Positions 34,176-43,060 of a stretch of 64,000 bases of DNA are shown here, in pieces (positions within the stretch are counted from its first letter, which is position 1; every line of letters begins with the position of its first letter). A program made the translations under genes and the position numbers. Under the pieces are notes generated by a model. It was not told the origin of the DNA and made no database searches. It was given only the letters and a program-made list of their open reading frames with translations. The DNA lies in assembly GCF_024137025.1 (NCBI RefSeq), contig NZ_JAMYJR010000048.1, forward strand, positions 62,001 to 126,000, given 5' to 3'. The DNA is from Paractinoplanes aksuensis (GTDB lineage: Bacteria; Actinomycetota; Actinomycetes; Mycobacteriales; Micromonosporaceae).

Positions 34176-35168
34176 AAGCGGCTTCAGGTGGGTCGCGATG
34201 TCGGTGAGGATCTGCACGTAGTCGGGGTGGTCGAAGCTGAACGGCAAGGCGAACGCGACCTCGTCGACCTCGCGGAAGGCGGCGTGCGCCAGCAACTGGT
34301 CGGCGATCTCGGCCGAGCGGCCGACGTAGTCGCGCGAGAAGAGCATCCGGGCCGGGCCTTGTGGCTCCCGGGTACGGGGGGTGCGCTTCTCGACGTACGC
34401 CTGATATTTGGCCCTCTGCTCGGCCGTGGCCGAATCGGTGGGGATGACGACCAGGCCCTGGGACACCCGGGCCTGGTCACCTCGCGGGTGATGCGCGCGG
34501 AAGGCCCGGATGTGCGACAGCTGGATCTCAGCGAAGTCGTCGGCCTCCTCGGCCTTGACCACACTGCTGGTCAGGAAGTTCATGCCGTGCGCGCCGGCCC
34601 ACTGGGCCGACCGCAGGCTGGCCCCGCCGTACCACATACGGTCGATCAGGCCGGGCGCGTGCGGTTCGACCCGCTCGGAGAACTCCTCGACGACGCCCTG
34701 CTTGCCGCTGAAGTCGCTGGCCTGGTCGCCCCGGATGAACCCGAGCAGCCGCTCGACCCGGGCGTAGCTGAAGTCCTCGGCCTCGGCCGTGTCGGGGTAG
34801 AGCGCCTCTTTGACCGTGTCGAAGTTCATCGGCGGACCCACGCTGAGCCCCGGGTTGAGCCGCCCGCCGGACAGGATGTCGACGGTGGCCAGATCCTCGG
34901 CGAGCCGCAGCGGGTTCTCCCAGCCGAGCGGGATCACCGCCGTGCCGAGCTCGATCTTCGACGTACGCTGCGTGGCCGCGGCCAGCACGGCCACGGGCGA
35001 CGAGATGCCGTACTGCAGGTGCCGGTTACGCACCCAGGCACTGTCGAAGCCGAGCTGCTCCCCGAGCTGAATGATCTCGAGCGTGGACTCGTGCCCCGCC
35101 CGCGGATCGTCCCGCTCGAACAGCCCGATGGTCAGGAACCCGAGTTTCCGCAGAGGCCGCGATGTCAC
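34161..35168 (-). CDS. LLM-class flavin-dependent oxidoreductase
   Basis: 335 residues with the bacterial-luciferase-like TIM barrel pattern: LGFLTIGLF at the start, EQLGFDSAWVRNRHLQ (about 37-52), then KIELGTAVIPLGWENPLRLAEDLATVDILSGGRLNPGLSVG (about 70-110 in total). The family uses FMNH2 or F420. The segment MWYGGASLRSAQWAGAHGMNFLTSS is typical of the MsnO8-like branch. Substrate not predictable. It is divergent from the SDR gene (70 bp between starts), so the two may share a regulator. Confidence 0.85.
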   Translation of the reverse strand: MTSRPLRKLGFLTIGLFERDDPRAGHESTLEIIQLGEQLGFDSAWVRNRHLQYGISSPVAVLAAATQRTSKIELGTAVIPLGWENPLRLAEDLATVDILSGGRLNPGLSVGPPMNFDTVKEALYPDTAEAEDFSYARVERLLGFIRGDQASDFSGKQGVVEEFSERVEPHAPGLIDRMWYGGASLRSAQWAGAHGMNFLTSSVVKAEEADDFAEIQLSHIRAFRAHHPRGDQARVSQGLVVIPTDSATAEQRAKYQAYVEKRTPRTREPQGPARMLFSRDYVGRSAEIADQLLAHAAFREVDEVAFALPFSFDHPDYVQILTDIATHLKPLLAQG

Positions 35169-35238
35169 GCCTCACAGCGTGCCATGGATGATCGCCGCCG
35201 CGGGCGTGACGTTGCAGTCATTCCAGTACCGTCGGCGC

Positions 35239-35985
35239 ATGACGATCTCGGGAAGTGCCCTGGTCACGGGGGCCTCGCGCGGGCTCGGCGCGCACATCGG
35301 GCGACGCCTGGCGAGCGACGGGTGGGCGGTGGCGGTCAACTACCGCTCGGATGCTGAGGGCGCGGCCGAGGTCGTGGCCGACATCGAGCGTACGGGTGGG
35401 AAGGCTTTTGCTTTTCGGGCCGACGTCACTGACGAGGACGAGGTGCGGCAGCTCGCGGCCGAGGTGGAGCGCACGCTCGGTCCCGTACAGGTGGTGGTGG
35501 CCAATGCGACCGGACCGCAACCGGCCGTCAAGGCCGAGGAGACCACCTGGCAGGACCACCTCGACCAGCTCACGTTCTTTGTGAAGAGCCCGACCCTGCT
35601 GCTGCAGGCCACGCTCCCCCACATGCGGCGGCTGGGCGGCGGGCGTTTCATCCACATCGGCTCCGAGATGGTGGAGCGGGCGCTGCCGCAGTTCTCGGCC
35701 TACAACGCGGCCAAGGGCGCCCAGCTCACGTTGGCCCGCACCTGGGCCCGTGAACTGGGCGTCCACAACGTGACGGTCAATGTGGTCGCGCCGGGCTGGA
35801 TCCCGGTCGAACGGCACGGCCCGCTCACCGAGGCCGACACCGCGGACTACGTGGCCGGGGTGCCGCTGCGCCGGATCGGCACCCCGCAAGAGATCGCCGA
35901 CGTGGTCGCCTTCGTGGCCTCCGACGCCTCCCGCTTCATCACCGGCGAGCGCATCACCGTCAATGGCGGGTACACGACTGACTGA
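35239..35985 (+). CDS. Short-chain dehydrogenase/reductase
   Basis: 248 residues, classical SDR. The NAD(P) motif is TGASRGLGAHIG (about 10-21), followed by the NADP-favouring NYRSD (about 34), VVVANATG (the NAG-type motif, about 86), catalytic serine in IHIGSEMVE (about 139) and YNAAKGAQ with the catalytic Tyr and Lys (about 155-159). C-terminal NVVAPGWI and ITVNGGYTTD are FabG-like. The FabG-type assignment would be a guess; no fatty acid genes are nearby. Confidence 0.9.
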   Translation: MTISGSALVTGASRGLGAHIGRRLASDGWAVAVNYRSDAEGAAEVVADIERTGGKAFAFRADVTDEDEVRQLAAEVERTLGPVQVVVANATGPQPAVKAEETTWQDHLDQLTFFVKSPTLLLQATLPHMRRLGGGRFIHIGSEMVERALPQFSAYNAAKGAQLTLARTWARELGVHNVTVNVVAPGWIPVERHGPLTEADTADYVAGVPLRRIGTPQEIADVVAFVASDASRFITGERITVNGGYTTD

Positions 35986-36003
35986 GCCGGTTGATCTGCG
36001 GGC

Positions 36004-36367
36004 ATGCTGATCACGGTGGTGGCCGATTACGGGGGAGCTCACGCTGCCCGAGCCGCCGGGCAACGCGCTCGTCTACACCGACGGTTACGGCAACCTCAAA
36101 ACCTCGTGGCACGAGCCGCCGGCCCAATCAGGGACAACCGTTTCCGTACGCATCGGCGCCCGCACGGCCGAGGCCGTGATCAGTGACGGCGTCTTCGCCG
36201 TGCCCGCCGACGCCATGTCGTTCGCGCCGGGCAGCTCGGGCTGGGGCGAGCCGTTCTACGAGCTGCTCCTGCGCGGCGGCAGCGCCGCCGAGGTCTTCGG
36301 CCACCCCGCCGCCGGCACGCCGGTCGAGGTGCGCGCGGACAAGATCGGCGTACTGTCGGCGGCGTGA
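36004..36367 (+). pseudogene. Internally deleted SAM hydroxide adenosyltransferase (DUF62/SAM hydrolase)
   Basis: The ATG at 36004 encodes MLITVVADYG, the family's opening strand with its Asp. At 36031-36036 the frame changes, and the next frame (+1, from about 36032) encodes a complete C-terminal domain: GELTLPEPPGNALVYTDGYGN, LKTSW, then PFYELLLRGGSAAEVFGHPA to the stop at 36367. Most of the N-terminal catalytic domain, about 150 residues, is missing between the two pieces. Intact members hydrolyse S-adenosylmethionine to adenosine and methionine. The stop overlaps the next GTG start, so the old operon coupling is preserved. Confidence 0.6.
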
Positions 36368-36765
36368 CGATCTTGCCTGATGGCCTGCTGGAACTGCTGC
36401 GCGAGGCCAGCCCCTGCTTCATCGCGACCACCGACCCGGACGGGTCGCCGCAGCTGACCGAGACCTGGGTCGGCACCGACGGCGAGCACATCGTGATCAA
36501 CACGGTGGAGGGCTTCCGCAAGGTCCGCAACGTCGAGCGGGACCCGCGCGTCTCCGTCATCGTCGCGAACCCGAAGAACGTGTCCGACTACTACTCGGTC
36601 AAGGGCCGGGTGGTCGACGTGACCCCGAAGGGCGGCGCCGAGAACATCGAGGAACTCGCCCAGAAATACCTCGGCGGCCCGTACCCGTGGTTCGGCGGCC
36701 GGGACCAGGTGCGGGTCGTCATGACGATTGCGGTCGACAAGATCATCCACGCGCCCTGGGCCTGA
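36364..36765 (+). CDS. PPOX-class F420-dependent-type flavin/deazaflavin protein
   Basis: 133 residues with the split-barrel fold of pyridoxamine-oxidase-like F420 proteins: PCFIATTDPDGSPQLTETWVGTDGEHIVINT, KVRNVERDPRVSVIV and the tail VRVVMTIAVDKIIHAPWA. Actinobacterial members bind F420 or FMN and reduce small molecules. The GTG start overlaps the SAM hydrolase remnant's stop. The true substrate is unknown. Confidence 0.82.
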   Translation: MTILPDGLLELLREASPCFIATTDPDGSPQLTETWVGTDGEHIVINTVEGFRKVRNVERDPRVSVIVANPKNVSDYYSVKGRVVDVTPKGGAENIEELAQKYLGGPYPWFGGRDQVRVVMTIAVDKIIHAPWA

Positions 36766-36766
36766 G

Positions 36767-36795
36767 GAGCGCCGGGCCTGCGCGGCCCGGCGCTC
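36767..36795. terminator. Bidirectional hairpin terminator between the PPOX gene and pheT
   Basis: Perfect 12-bp arms GAGCGCCGGGCC (36767-36778) and GGCCCGGCGCTC (36784-36795) enclose a five-base loop. The hairpin fills the 40 bp between the two convergent stop codons, which suits termination from both sides. No clear U-tract follows, as is common in GC-rich actinomycetes. Confidence 0.75.
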
Positions 36796-36805
36796 TCACG
36801 CTCTC

Positions 36806-39286
36806 TCAGGCGCCGCGCAGGGTGGCGCCGAAACGGGCGGCCACCGCCGCCACCGCCGCGTCACGGGCCGCCAGCGTCTCTTCCGTGGTCAGCGTGCGGT
36901 CGGGGGCGCGGAAGGTCAGCTTGTAGGCCAGGGACTTCTTGTCCTCGCCGAGCTGGTCCGACTCGTACAGGTCGAACAGGGACACCGACTCGAGCAGTTC
37001 GCCCGCGCCGTCGGCCAGGGCGGCCTCGACCGAGGCGGCCGAGGTGGCCCGGTTGACGATCAGGGCCACGTCGATCAGCGCCGGCGGGAACGACGAGATC
37101 CGCTTGGCCTGGGTGACCGGGGGCAGCGGCAGCGCGTCGAGGTCGAGCTCCATCACGCTGGTGCGCTTGGGCAGCTCGTAGGCCGAGACCACCGCCGGGT
37201 GGAGCTCGCCCGCGTGGCCCACGACCGTGCCGTCGACCGAGATCGCGGCGCAGCGGCCGGGGTGCCACGGGGCCAGCTCGTCGGCGCCGACCGTGATCCG
37301 GTCGGGCGTGACGCCGGCCGCGGCCAGCGCGATGCGGGCCGCCTCGACCGCGTCGGCCCACGAGGCCGCGCGGCCCGGGCCCCACCAGCCGGCGGGCTCG
37401 GCGTCGCCGGTGAGGGCGACGGCCAGGTGCCAGGGCTGGGCGGGCACGATCGTGTTGGCCGCGGCCCACTCCTCGTCGGTCGGGCGGCGGTCGACACCCA
37501 TCGGCGGCGGGGCGATCTCGGTCAGACCGGGCAGGAACACCGTGCCCGTCTCGAACAGCGCCAGGTCGCGGTGGCCGCGGCCCAGGTTGCGCTTGAGCGT
37601 GCCCAGCAGGGTCGGCAGCAGCGACGTGCGCAACAGCGGCTCCTGCTCCGACAGCGGGTTGGTGAGCCGCACGGCGCTGCGCCGCGGGTCGTCGGCCGGG
37701 TAACCGAGCTGGTCGGCCGCCGCGGGCGCCACGAACGGGTACGAAAGCACCTCGGTGTAGCCGTTCTCGGCCAGGGCCCGGCCGACCGTGCGCCGGCGCC
37801 GCTGCTGCGGGGTGATGCCGCTGCCGCCGCGGGCCGGGGGCAGCAGCGACGGGATGTCGTTGTAGCCGCCGAGCCGGGCCACCTCTTCGACCAGGTCGAT
37901 CGGGGCCAGCAGGTCGGGCCGCCAGGACGGCGGGGTGACCTCGAGCGGGTCGACGCCGGTAACCGTGCCGCCGATCCGCGAGAGCAGCGCGGTGACCTGC
38001 TCGGTGTCGTAGGCCAGGCCGATCCGGCGCGCGGGCAGGGCCGGGTCGAGCGCGATCGAGGCCGGGGCGACCACGTGGTCGAGGTCGAGCACGCGCTCGT
38101 CGGCCGTGCCGCCGGCGTGCTCGGTCAGGATCTGGACGGCCCGCTCGAGCGCGACCAGGGTGAGCTGCGGGTCGACGCCGCGTTCCCAGCGCTTGGCGGC
38201 CTCGCTGAACAGCTTGTGGCGGCGGGCCGTGCGGCCGACCATCACCGGATCCCAGTGGGCGGCCTCGAGCAGCACGTCGACCGTGTCCGGCTGCCACTCG
38301 CTGGTCTCGCCGCCCATGACCGCGGCCAGCGAGATCGGGCCGGTGTCGTCGCAGATGACCATGTCTTCGGCGTCGAGCACGCGGGCCACGCCGTCGAGCG
38401 TGGTCAGCTTCTCGCCCGGCCGGGCCCGGCGCACGACCAGGCCGCCGCTGAGCCGGTTGAGGTCGAACACGTGCATCGGCTGACCGAGTTCGAGCATCAG
38501 GTAGTTGGTGATGTCGACCGGCAGCGAGATCGTGCGGATGCCCGCGGCGACCAGGCGCTGCTGCATCCACAGTGGCGAGGCCGCGTTCGGGTCGATGCCG
38601 CGCACCACCCGGGCCGAGAACCGGTCGCAGCCGACCGTGTCTTCGAGCTTCACCTCGTACGGAACCTCGGCCGTGCCGCCGGGGGCCGTGACGATCGAGG
38701 CCGGGTCGGTGTAGGCGGCGTCGAACGCGTACGACAGCTCGCGGGCCAGGCCACGCAGGCTCATCTCGTACCCGCGGTCGGGCGTGATCTCGACCTCGAC
38801 CAGCACGTCGGCCAGACCCACGACCGGGCGTGCGTCGTCGCCCGGCTTCGCAGTGTCGGGCGCGAGCACGATGATGCCGTCGTGGTCGCCGCTCAGCCCC
38901 AGCTCGGCCGCCGAGCAGATCATGCCGTTCGAATTGCGGCCGTACGTCTTCCGAGCGCCGATCTTGAAGCCGCCGGGCAGCTCGCCACCCGGCAGGATGA
39001 CCGCCACCAGGTCACCCTCGCTGAAGTTGCGGGCCCCACAGACGATCTCTTGCGGTTCGGCCCGGCCCACGTCGACCGTGGTGAAGCGGATCGGCTTCTT
39101 GAACCCGGTCAGCTCCTCGATGGTCAGCACCCGGCCCACCACGAGGTCACCGCGGACAGTGGCGGCCTGGTCGACGATCGACTCGACCTCCATGCCCGCG
39201 TTGGTCAGGGCGTCGTCGAGCTGCTCGGTGGTGAGGCCGGCCGGCAGCTCGACGAACTCCCGCAGCCATGACAAAGACGTCTTCAT
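36806..39286 (-). CDS. pheT: Phenylalanine-tRNA ligase beta subunit
   Basis: 826 residues from ATG 39286 (MKTSLSWLREFVEL). The domain order is as in E. coli: an N-terminal part with a tRNA-binding OB fold (about 45-150, VVGRVLTIEE, ICSAAELGLSG), B3/B4 editing domain (about 210-400), B5 domain (about 405-480, RRIGLAYDTEQVTALL), catalytic-like core and the anticodon-binding FDX-ACB domain at the C-terminus (about 735-826, ISSFPPALIDVALIV). It forms a heterotetramer with PheS. It begins 5 bp after the pheS stop. Confidence 0.97.
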   Translation of the reverse strand: MKTSLSWLREFVELPAGLTTEQLDDALTNAGMEVESIVDQAATVRGDLVVGRVLTIEELTGFKKPIRFTTVDVGRAEPQEIVCGARNFSEGDLVAVILPGGELPGGFKIGARKTYGRNSNGMICSAAELGLSGDHDGIIVLAPDTAKPGDDARPVVGLADVLVEVEITPDRGYEMSLRGLARELSYAFDAAYTDPASIVTAPGGTAEVPYEVKLEDTVGCDRFSARVVRGIDPNAASPLWMQQRLVAAGIRTISLPVDITNYLMLELGQPMHVFDLNRLSGGLVVRRARPGEKLTTLDGVARVLDAEDMVICDDTGPISLAAVMGGETSEWQPDTVDVLLEAAHWDPVMVGRTARRHKLFSEAAKRWERGVDPQLTLVALERAVQILTEHAGGTADERVLDLDHVVAPASIALDPALPARRIGLAYDTEQVTALLSRIGGTVTGVDPLEVTPPSWRPDLLAPIDLVEEVARLGGYNDIPSLLPPARGGSGITPQQRRRRTVGRALAENGYTEVLSYPFVAPAAADQLGYPADDPRRSAVRLTNPLSEQEPLLRTSLLPTLLGTLKRNLGRGHRDLALFETGTVFLPGLTEIAPPPMGVDRRPTDEEWAAANTIVPAQPWHLAVALTGDAEPAGWWGPGRAASWADAVEAARIALAAAGVTPDRITVGADELAPWHPGRCAAISVDGTVVGHAGELHPAVVSAYELPKRTSVMELDLDALPLPPVTQAKRISSFPPALIDVALIVNRATSAASVEAALADGAGELLESVSLFDLYESDQLGEDKKSLAYKLTFRAPDRTLTTEETLAARDAAVAAVAARFGATLRGA

Positions 39287-39291
39287 GGTTG

Positions 39292-40353
39292 TCAGACCGC
39301 CATTCCGAAGTTCGTGGTGAACCGCACGTCGCCCTCGACCATGTCGCGCATGTCGCTGACGCCGTTGCGGAACATCAGGGTGCGCTCGACGCCCATGCCG
39401 AACGCGAAGCCCGAGTAGCGCTCGGGGTCGATGCCGGCCGCGACCAGCACCTTGGGGTTGACCATGCCGCAGCCGCCCCACTCGACCCAGCGCGGGCCGT
39501 CGCGGTGCTGGGCGAACCAGACGTCGAACTCGGCGCTCGGTTCCGTGAACGGGAAGTAGTGCGGCCGCCAGCGGGTACGCGCGTCGGGGCCGAACATCGC
39601 CTTGGCGAAGTGGTCGAGCGTGCCCCGCAGGTGGGCCATCGTGATGCCCTCGTCGACGACCAGGCCCTCGATCTGGTGGAAGACCGGGCTGTGGGTCGCG
39701 TCGAGCTCGTCCGAGCGGTAGGCCCGGCCCGGGCTGACCACATAGATCGGTGGCTGCCGGGTGAGCATCGTGCGCACCTGGCCGGGCGAGGTGTGCGTCC
39801 GCATGACCAGGCCGGGCAGGTCGACATAGAACGTGTCCATGGACCCGCGGACCGCGTTGTCGGGCCCGATGTTGAGCGCGTCGAAGTTGGCCCACTCGAG
39901 TTCGAGCTCGGGGCCCTCGACGATGTCGTAGCCCATGCCGGCGAACAGGTCGCCCATGTGCTCCATCAGCGTGGTCAGCGGGTGGCGGGCGCCGCGCGGG
40001 CGCCGGTTCCACGGCAGGGTGACGTCGACGCGCTCCTCGACAAGGACCCGGGCCGCGCGCTCGATCTCGAGCTCGGCCTGACGGGAGTCGTAGGCGCCCT
40101 GCACGGACTGGCGGGCCAGGTTGACCCGCTTGCCGGCGTCGGACTTGGCGGCCGGCGGCAGCGAGCCGATCTCGCGCCGGGCCAGCGACACGGGGCCGCG
40201 GTCGCCGAGGTGGGCCGACTTCAGCGCGGCCAGTTCGTCCAGGTCGGACGCGGCGTCGAAGGCCTGACGGGCGGCGTCGACGGCGGCCTCGAGCGCGGCC
40301 GGGTCGAGCAGGGCGGCCTGCTTGGGGTCATACGGATCGTTGCGGTAGGACAT
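39292..40353 (-). CDS. pheS: Phenylalanine-tRNA ligase alpha subunit
   Basis: 353 residues from the ATG at 40353, which has GGGAG eight bases upstream; an upstream TTG in frame is not needed. The N-terminal coiled coil (about 1-90) is followed by the class II catalytic core: RTHTSPGQVRTM, motif 2 GRAYRSDELDATHSPVFHQIEG in part (about 210-228) and motif 3 GFAFGMGVERTLMF (about 317-330). With pheT it charges tRNA-Phe. Confidence 0.97.
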   Translation of the reverse strand: MSYRNDPYDPKQAALLDPAALEAAVDAARQAFDAASDLDELAALKSAHLGDRGPVSLARREIGSLPPAAKSDAGKRVNLARQSVQGAYDSRQAELEIERAARVLVEERVDVTLPWNRRPRGARHPLTTLMEHMGDLFAGMGYDIVEGPELELEWANFDALNIGPDNAVRGSMDTFYVDLPGLVMRTHTSPGQVRTMLTRQPPIYVVSPGRAYRSDELDATHSPVFHQIEGLVVDEGITMAHLRGTLDHFAKAMFGPDARTRWRPHYFPFTEPSAEFDVWFAQHRDGPRWVEWGGCGMVNPKVLVAAGIDPERYSGFAFGMGVERTLMFRNGVSDMRDMVEGDVRFTTNFGMAV

Positions 40354-40509
40354 GGTCTCCCTCACCTGGAATGCCAAGGCAGTCTACGGAGGCACGGCTG
40401 AGCCGCAGCCCGCCGGTCAGGGAGATCGGGACGTGTCAGACCCGCGGCCCGCGACCAGCGGGCCGGCTAAACAGCTTCGGAAGTCCTGGCACGGGTCGAA
40501 TCATACCGG
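40354..40509 (-). promoter_or_regulatory. pheS upstream region with a hairpin
   Basis: 156 bp between the alcohol dehydrogenase stop and pheS. A perfect 7+7 hairpin GGCCCGC-loop-GCGGGCC lies at 40446-40464 and could end dehydrogenase transcription. A short frame across it (MIRPVPG...) has just one Phe codon, so a phenylalanine leader peptide or T-box is not supported. Confidence 0.35.
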
Positions 40510-41514
40510 TCAGGCCTGGCGCTCGGCGACGGTGATACCGGCGTGGCCCGGGATGGGCGAGTCCATCGTCGTCAGCGCGACGCCGGCCGCCTCGAGCGGG
40601 ATCACCGAGCCGACCAGGCGGCCCGGGTCGAGCCGGCCCCGGGCGACCAGGTCGATCATCGGCGGGTAGTCGGCCGCGGCCATGCCGTGCGAGCCGACCA
40701 CGTGCAGTTCGCGGGCGACGACCAGATCCCAGGGCAGCGGGGCGTGGGCGTCCACGCCGAGCATCAGGCCGACCTGCACGTGCCGGCCGCCCCGGCGCAG
40801 GCTGCGGACCGAGGCCTCGGCGGTGGCGGCCGAGCCGTAGGCGTCGATCGCGATGTGCGCTTCCTGGTCGATCTCGTGCACGATGACCGCGCCCAGCGCG
40901 GCCGCCATCGAGTTGGCCGCGGGCGACGGGTCGACCGCGAGCACCTTGAAGCCCAGCGCGGTCGCGATCATGATCGCCGACAGGCCGACGCCGCCGCAGC
41001 CGTAGACCGCGATCACAGCGTCGTCGGGCACCGGTCCGTGCCCGGTCAGGGCCCGGAACGCGGTGGCGAACCGGCAGCCCAGCGCGGCCGCGGCCACGAA
41101 GCTGACGCTGTCGGGCAGGCGGACCAGGTTGGTGTCGGCGGCCCGCACGACCACCCGCTCGGCGAACGAGCCGGGGTGGGTGAAGCCGGGCTGGGTCTGG
41201 TCGGGGCAGATCTGGGCCCGGCCGGTCGTGCAGAACTCGCAGCGGCCGCAGCCGTTGACGAAGGGCGCGGTCACCCGCTCCCCCAGCCCGAACCCGCGGA
41301 CGGACGGGCCGACGGCGACGATCTCGCCGGCGAACTCGTGGCCCGGGATGTGCGGCAGCGGCACCGGGTCGTGCCCGCGCCAGGCGTGCCAGTCGGAGCG
41401 GCACAGGCCGGTCGCGCGCACCTCGATCACGGCGCCGTCGGGCGGGCAGTGCGGCTCGGGCACCACGGCGACCCGCGGCGCCGCCCCGACGGCGTCGTAG
41501 ACGATGGCCCGCAT
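40510..41514 (-). CDS. Zinc-dependent alcohol dehydrogenase (MDR family)
   Basis: 334 residues. The catalytic zinc ligands are Cys in TGLCRSDWHAW (about 38) and the His-Glu of PGHEFAGE (about 59-64); the structural zinc site is the four-cysteine set GCGRCEFCTTGRAQIC (about 88-103). The NAD motif is VYGCGGVGLSAI (about 167-178). The CRSDWHAWRGHDP form is typical of actinomycete alcohol dehydrogenases of broad substrate range. Its start shares a base with the TrmH-type gene's stop. Confidence 0.9.
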   Translation of the reverse strand: MRAIVYDAVGAAPRVAVVPEPHCPPDGAVIEVRATGLCRSDWHAWRGHDPVPLPHIPGHEFAGEIVAVGPSVRGFGLGERVTAPFVNGCGRCEFCTTGRAQICPDQTQPGFTHPGSFAERVVVRAADTNLVRLPDSVSFVAAAALGCRFATAFRALTGHGPVPDDAVIAVYGCGGVGLSAIMIATALGFKVLAVDPSPAANSMAAALGAVIVHEIDQEAHIAIDAYGSAATAEASVRSLRRGGRHVQVGLMLGVDAHAPLPWDLVVARELHVVGSHGMAAADYPPMIDLVARGRLDPGRLVGSVIPLEAAGVALTTMDSPIPGHAGITVAERQA

Positions 41515-42290
41515 CAGCGCTGCGCCCGGGCCGACGCGTAGAGACAGACGGCGGCTGCCGCGGCCAGGTTCAGGCTCTCGGCCCCGCCGTAGATCGGCAC
41601 GCGCACCGGCCGGTCGGCCGCGTCGAGCAGCGCGGCCGGCAGGCCGTGGGCCTCCGAGCCGAACAGCCAGGCGGTGGGGGCGGCGAGCACGCCGTCGTCG
41701 GCCAGGGAGTCGAGGTCGTCGGCGCCGTAGCCGCTGGTGGCGAGCACCTGCAGACCGGCATCACGCAGCGGTGTCACGACGTCGAGCGGGGAACGGACCA
41801 CATCTACATGAAACAACGAGCCGGCCGACGCGCGGACGCATTTCCCGTTGTAGGGGTCAACCGCGTCCCCGGCGAAGATCACCGCGCCCGCTCCGGCCGC
41901 GTCGGCGGTCCGCAGAATCGTGCCCGCGTTGCCGGGGTCGCGGATCTCGGCCACCACCGCGACCAGACGCGGCTTCTTGGCCAGCGCCTCCTTCAACGGC
42001 ACGTCGATCTGCTCGCACACCGCCACCAACCCCTGCGGCTGTACGGTCTCCGCGAGCGCGGCCAAGCCGTCCTCGCTGATCTCGGACACGACCTCGGCGT
42101 GCGCGGCCAGGTCGGCGTGCCGCTCGATCGCCTCGGCGGTCGCGAACAGCTCGAGCACCACGCCCGCCGCGAGCGCCTCCCGCACCGCCTGCGGCCCCTC
42201 AGCCAGAAACCGGCCGGACTGATCGCGGTCCCGGCGCCGCTGCAATTTGCGGGCCGCAGCGACTCGGGGGGTACGAGCGGTGAACGTCAT
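41514..42290 (-). CDS. TrmH/SpoU-family RNA 2'-O-methyltransferase
   Basis: 258 residues from ATG 42290. An N-terminal L30e-like substrate domain (about 1-100) precedes the SPOUT knot: motif 1 AEIRDPGNAGTILRTADAAG (about 112-131), motif 2 AWLFGSEAHGLP (about 203-214) and motif 3 VPIYGGAESLNLAAAAAV (about 228-245). The family methylates ribose 2'-OH in 23S rRNA or tRNA. Placement next to rplT is conserved in actinobacteria, which supports a ribosomal target; the exact nucleotide is unknown. Confidence 0.88.
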   Translation of the reverse strand: MTFTARTPRVAAARKLQRRRDRDQSGRFLAEGPQAVREALAAGVVLELFATAEAIERHADLAAHAEVVSEISEDGLAALAETVQPQGLVAVCEQIDVPLKEALAKKPRLVAVVAEIRDPGNAGTILRTADAAGAGAVIFAGDAVDPYNGKCVRASAGSLFHVDVVRSPLDVVTPLRDAGLQVLATSGYGADDLDSLADDGVLAAPTAWLFGSEAHGLPAALLDAADRPVRVPIYGGAESLNLAAAAAVCLYASARAQR

Positions 42291-42322
42291 CAACCGGTCC
42301 AGTCTTGGGGGTAGAAAGGCCA

Positions 42323-42354
42323 GCAGGCGCCTCCCAAGTCTGGGAGACGCCTGC
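42323..42354 (-). terminator. Rho-independent terminator after rplT
   Basis: Arms GCAGGCGCCTCCCA (42323-42336) and TGGGAGACGCCTGC (42341-42354) pair over 14 bp with one mismatch and a four-base loop. On the minus strand a pyrimidine-rich TTTCTACCCCC lies a few bases beyond. It sits 14 bp after the rplT stop and closes the infC-rpmI-rplT unit before the TrmH-type gene. Confidence 0.8.
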
Positions 42355-42367
42355 CGAAAGTGCTTAC

Positions 42368-42757
42368 TTACGCGGCCTTCGGAGCGCCGCCGGTGCCCTC
42401 AGCAGCCACCGCCGCCTTGGCCACCTCGACGATCGCGGCGAAAGCCGCCGCGTCGTTCACCGCGAGGTCGGCCAGGATCTTGCGGTCGACCTCGATCTCG
42501 GCCAGGCGAAGACCCTGGATGAGACGGTTGTAGGTCAGGCCGTTGGCCCGGGCGCCCGCGTTGATGCGCGTGATCCACAGCTGGCGGAAGTCGCCCTTGC
42601 GGTCACGGCGGTCGCGGTACGAGTACTGCATCGAGTGCAGCACCTGCTCCTTGGCCTTGCGGTAAAGGCGGGAGCGCTGACCGCGGTATCCGCTGGCGGT
42701 CTCCAGCAACGTGCGACGCTTCTTCTGGGCGTTCACTGCCCGCTTGACGCGTGCCAT
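42368..42757 (-). CDS. rplT: 50S ribosomal protein L20
   Basis: Early-assembly 23S rRNA-binding protein. 129 residues; the L20 pattern is clear from ARVKRAVNAQKKRRTLLETASGYRGQRSRLYRKAKEQ at the start (quoted in parts: VKRAVNAQKKRR, GYRGQRSRLYR), DRRDRKGDFRQLWITRINA and YNRLIQGLRLAEIE. About ten extra residues follow the usual C-terminus (AEGTGGAPKAA). It is last in infC-rpmI-rplT. Confidence 0.98.
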   Translation of the reverse strand: MARVKRAVNAQKKRRTLLETASGYRGQRSRLYRKAKEQVLHSMQYSYRDRRDRKGDFRQLWITRINAGARANGLTYNRLIQGLRLAEIEVDRKILADLAVNDAAAFAAIVEVAKAAVAAEGTGGAPKAA

Positions 42758-42793
42758 TTCGGTACTCCTAACAGGGGAACGGGTGTGGCGGCG

Positions 42794-42988
42794 TCAGCGG
42801 CCGAGAAGCTTCTTCACGCGCGGCAGGTCGGCCTCGGAGACGACCGTGGTGCCGGTCATGCGCCGAGTGACGTGCGAGGACTTGCCCTCGAGGAGGTGGC
42901 GCTTGCCGGCCTTCTCGCGGACGATCTTGCCCTTACCGGTGACCTTCACCCGCTTGCCGGTGCCGGTGTGGGGCTTGAACTTAGGCAC
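42794..42988 (-). CDS. rpmI: 50S ribosomal protein L35
   Basis: 64 residues, basic, with the L35 pattern MPKFKPHTGTGKRVKVTGKG, KAGKRHLLEGKS and a C-terminal LPRVKKLLGR. It lies between infC and rplT as in nearly all bacteria. Confidence 0.98.
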   Translation of the reverse strand: MPKFKPHTGTGKRVKVTGKGKIVREKAGKRHLLEGKSSHVTRRMTGTTVVSEADLPRVKKLLGR

Positions 42989-43060
42989 TTGGAGCCTCTT
43001 TCTGAACTTTGGCGCACGTCAGGGGGCCCATCGGCCCCCCGAGGCATGCGGAAAAGCTGT

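Noticed and set aside
36728..39271. 847-codon plus-strand frame across pheT
   Set aside because: Mirror of pheT; no motifs and no ribosome binding site.
40436..40502. Short frame MIRPVPGLPKLF... upstream of pheS as a phenylalanine leader peptide
   Set aside because: It has a single Phe codon and no terminator/antiterminator pair; it is simply the tail of a longer non-coding frame.
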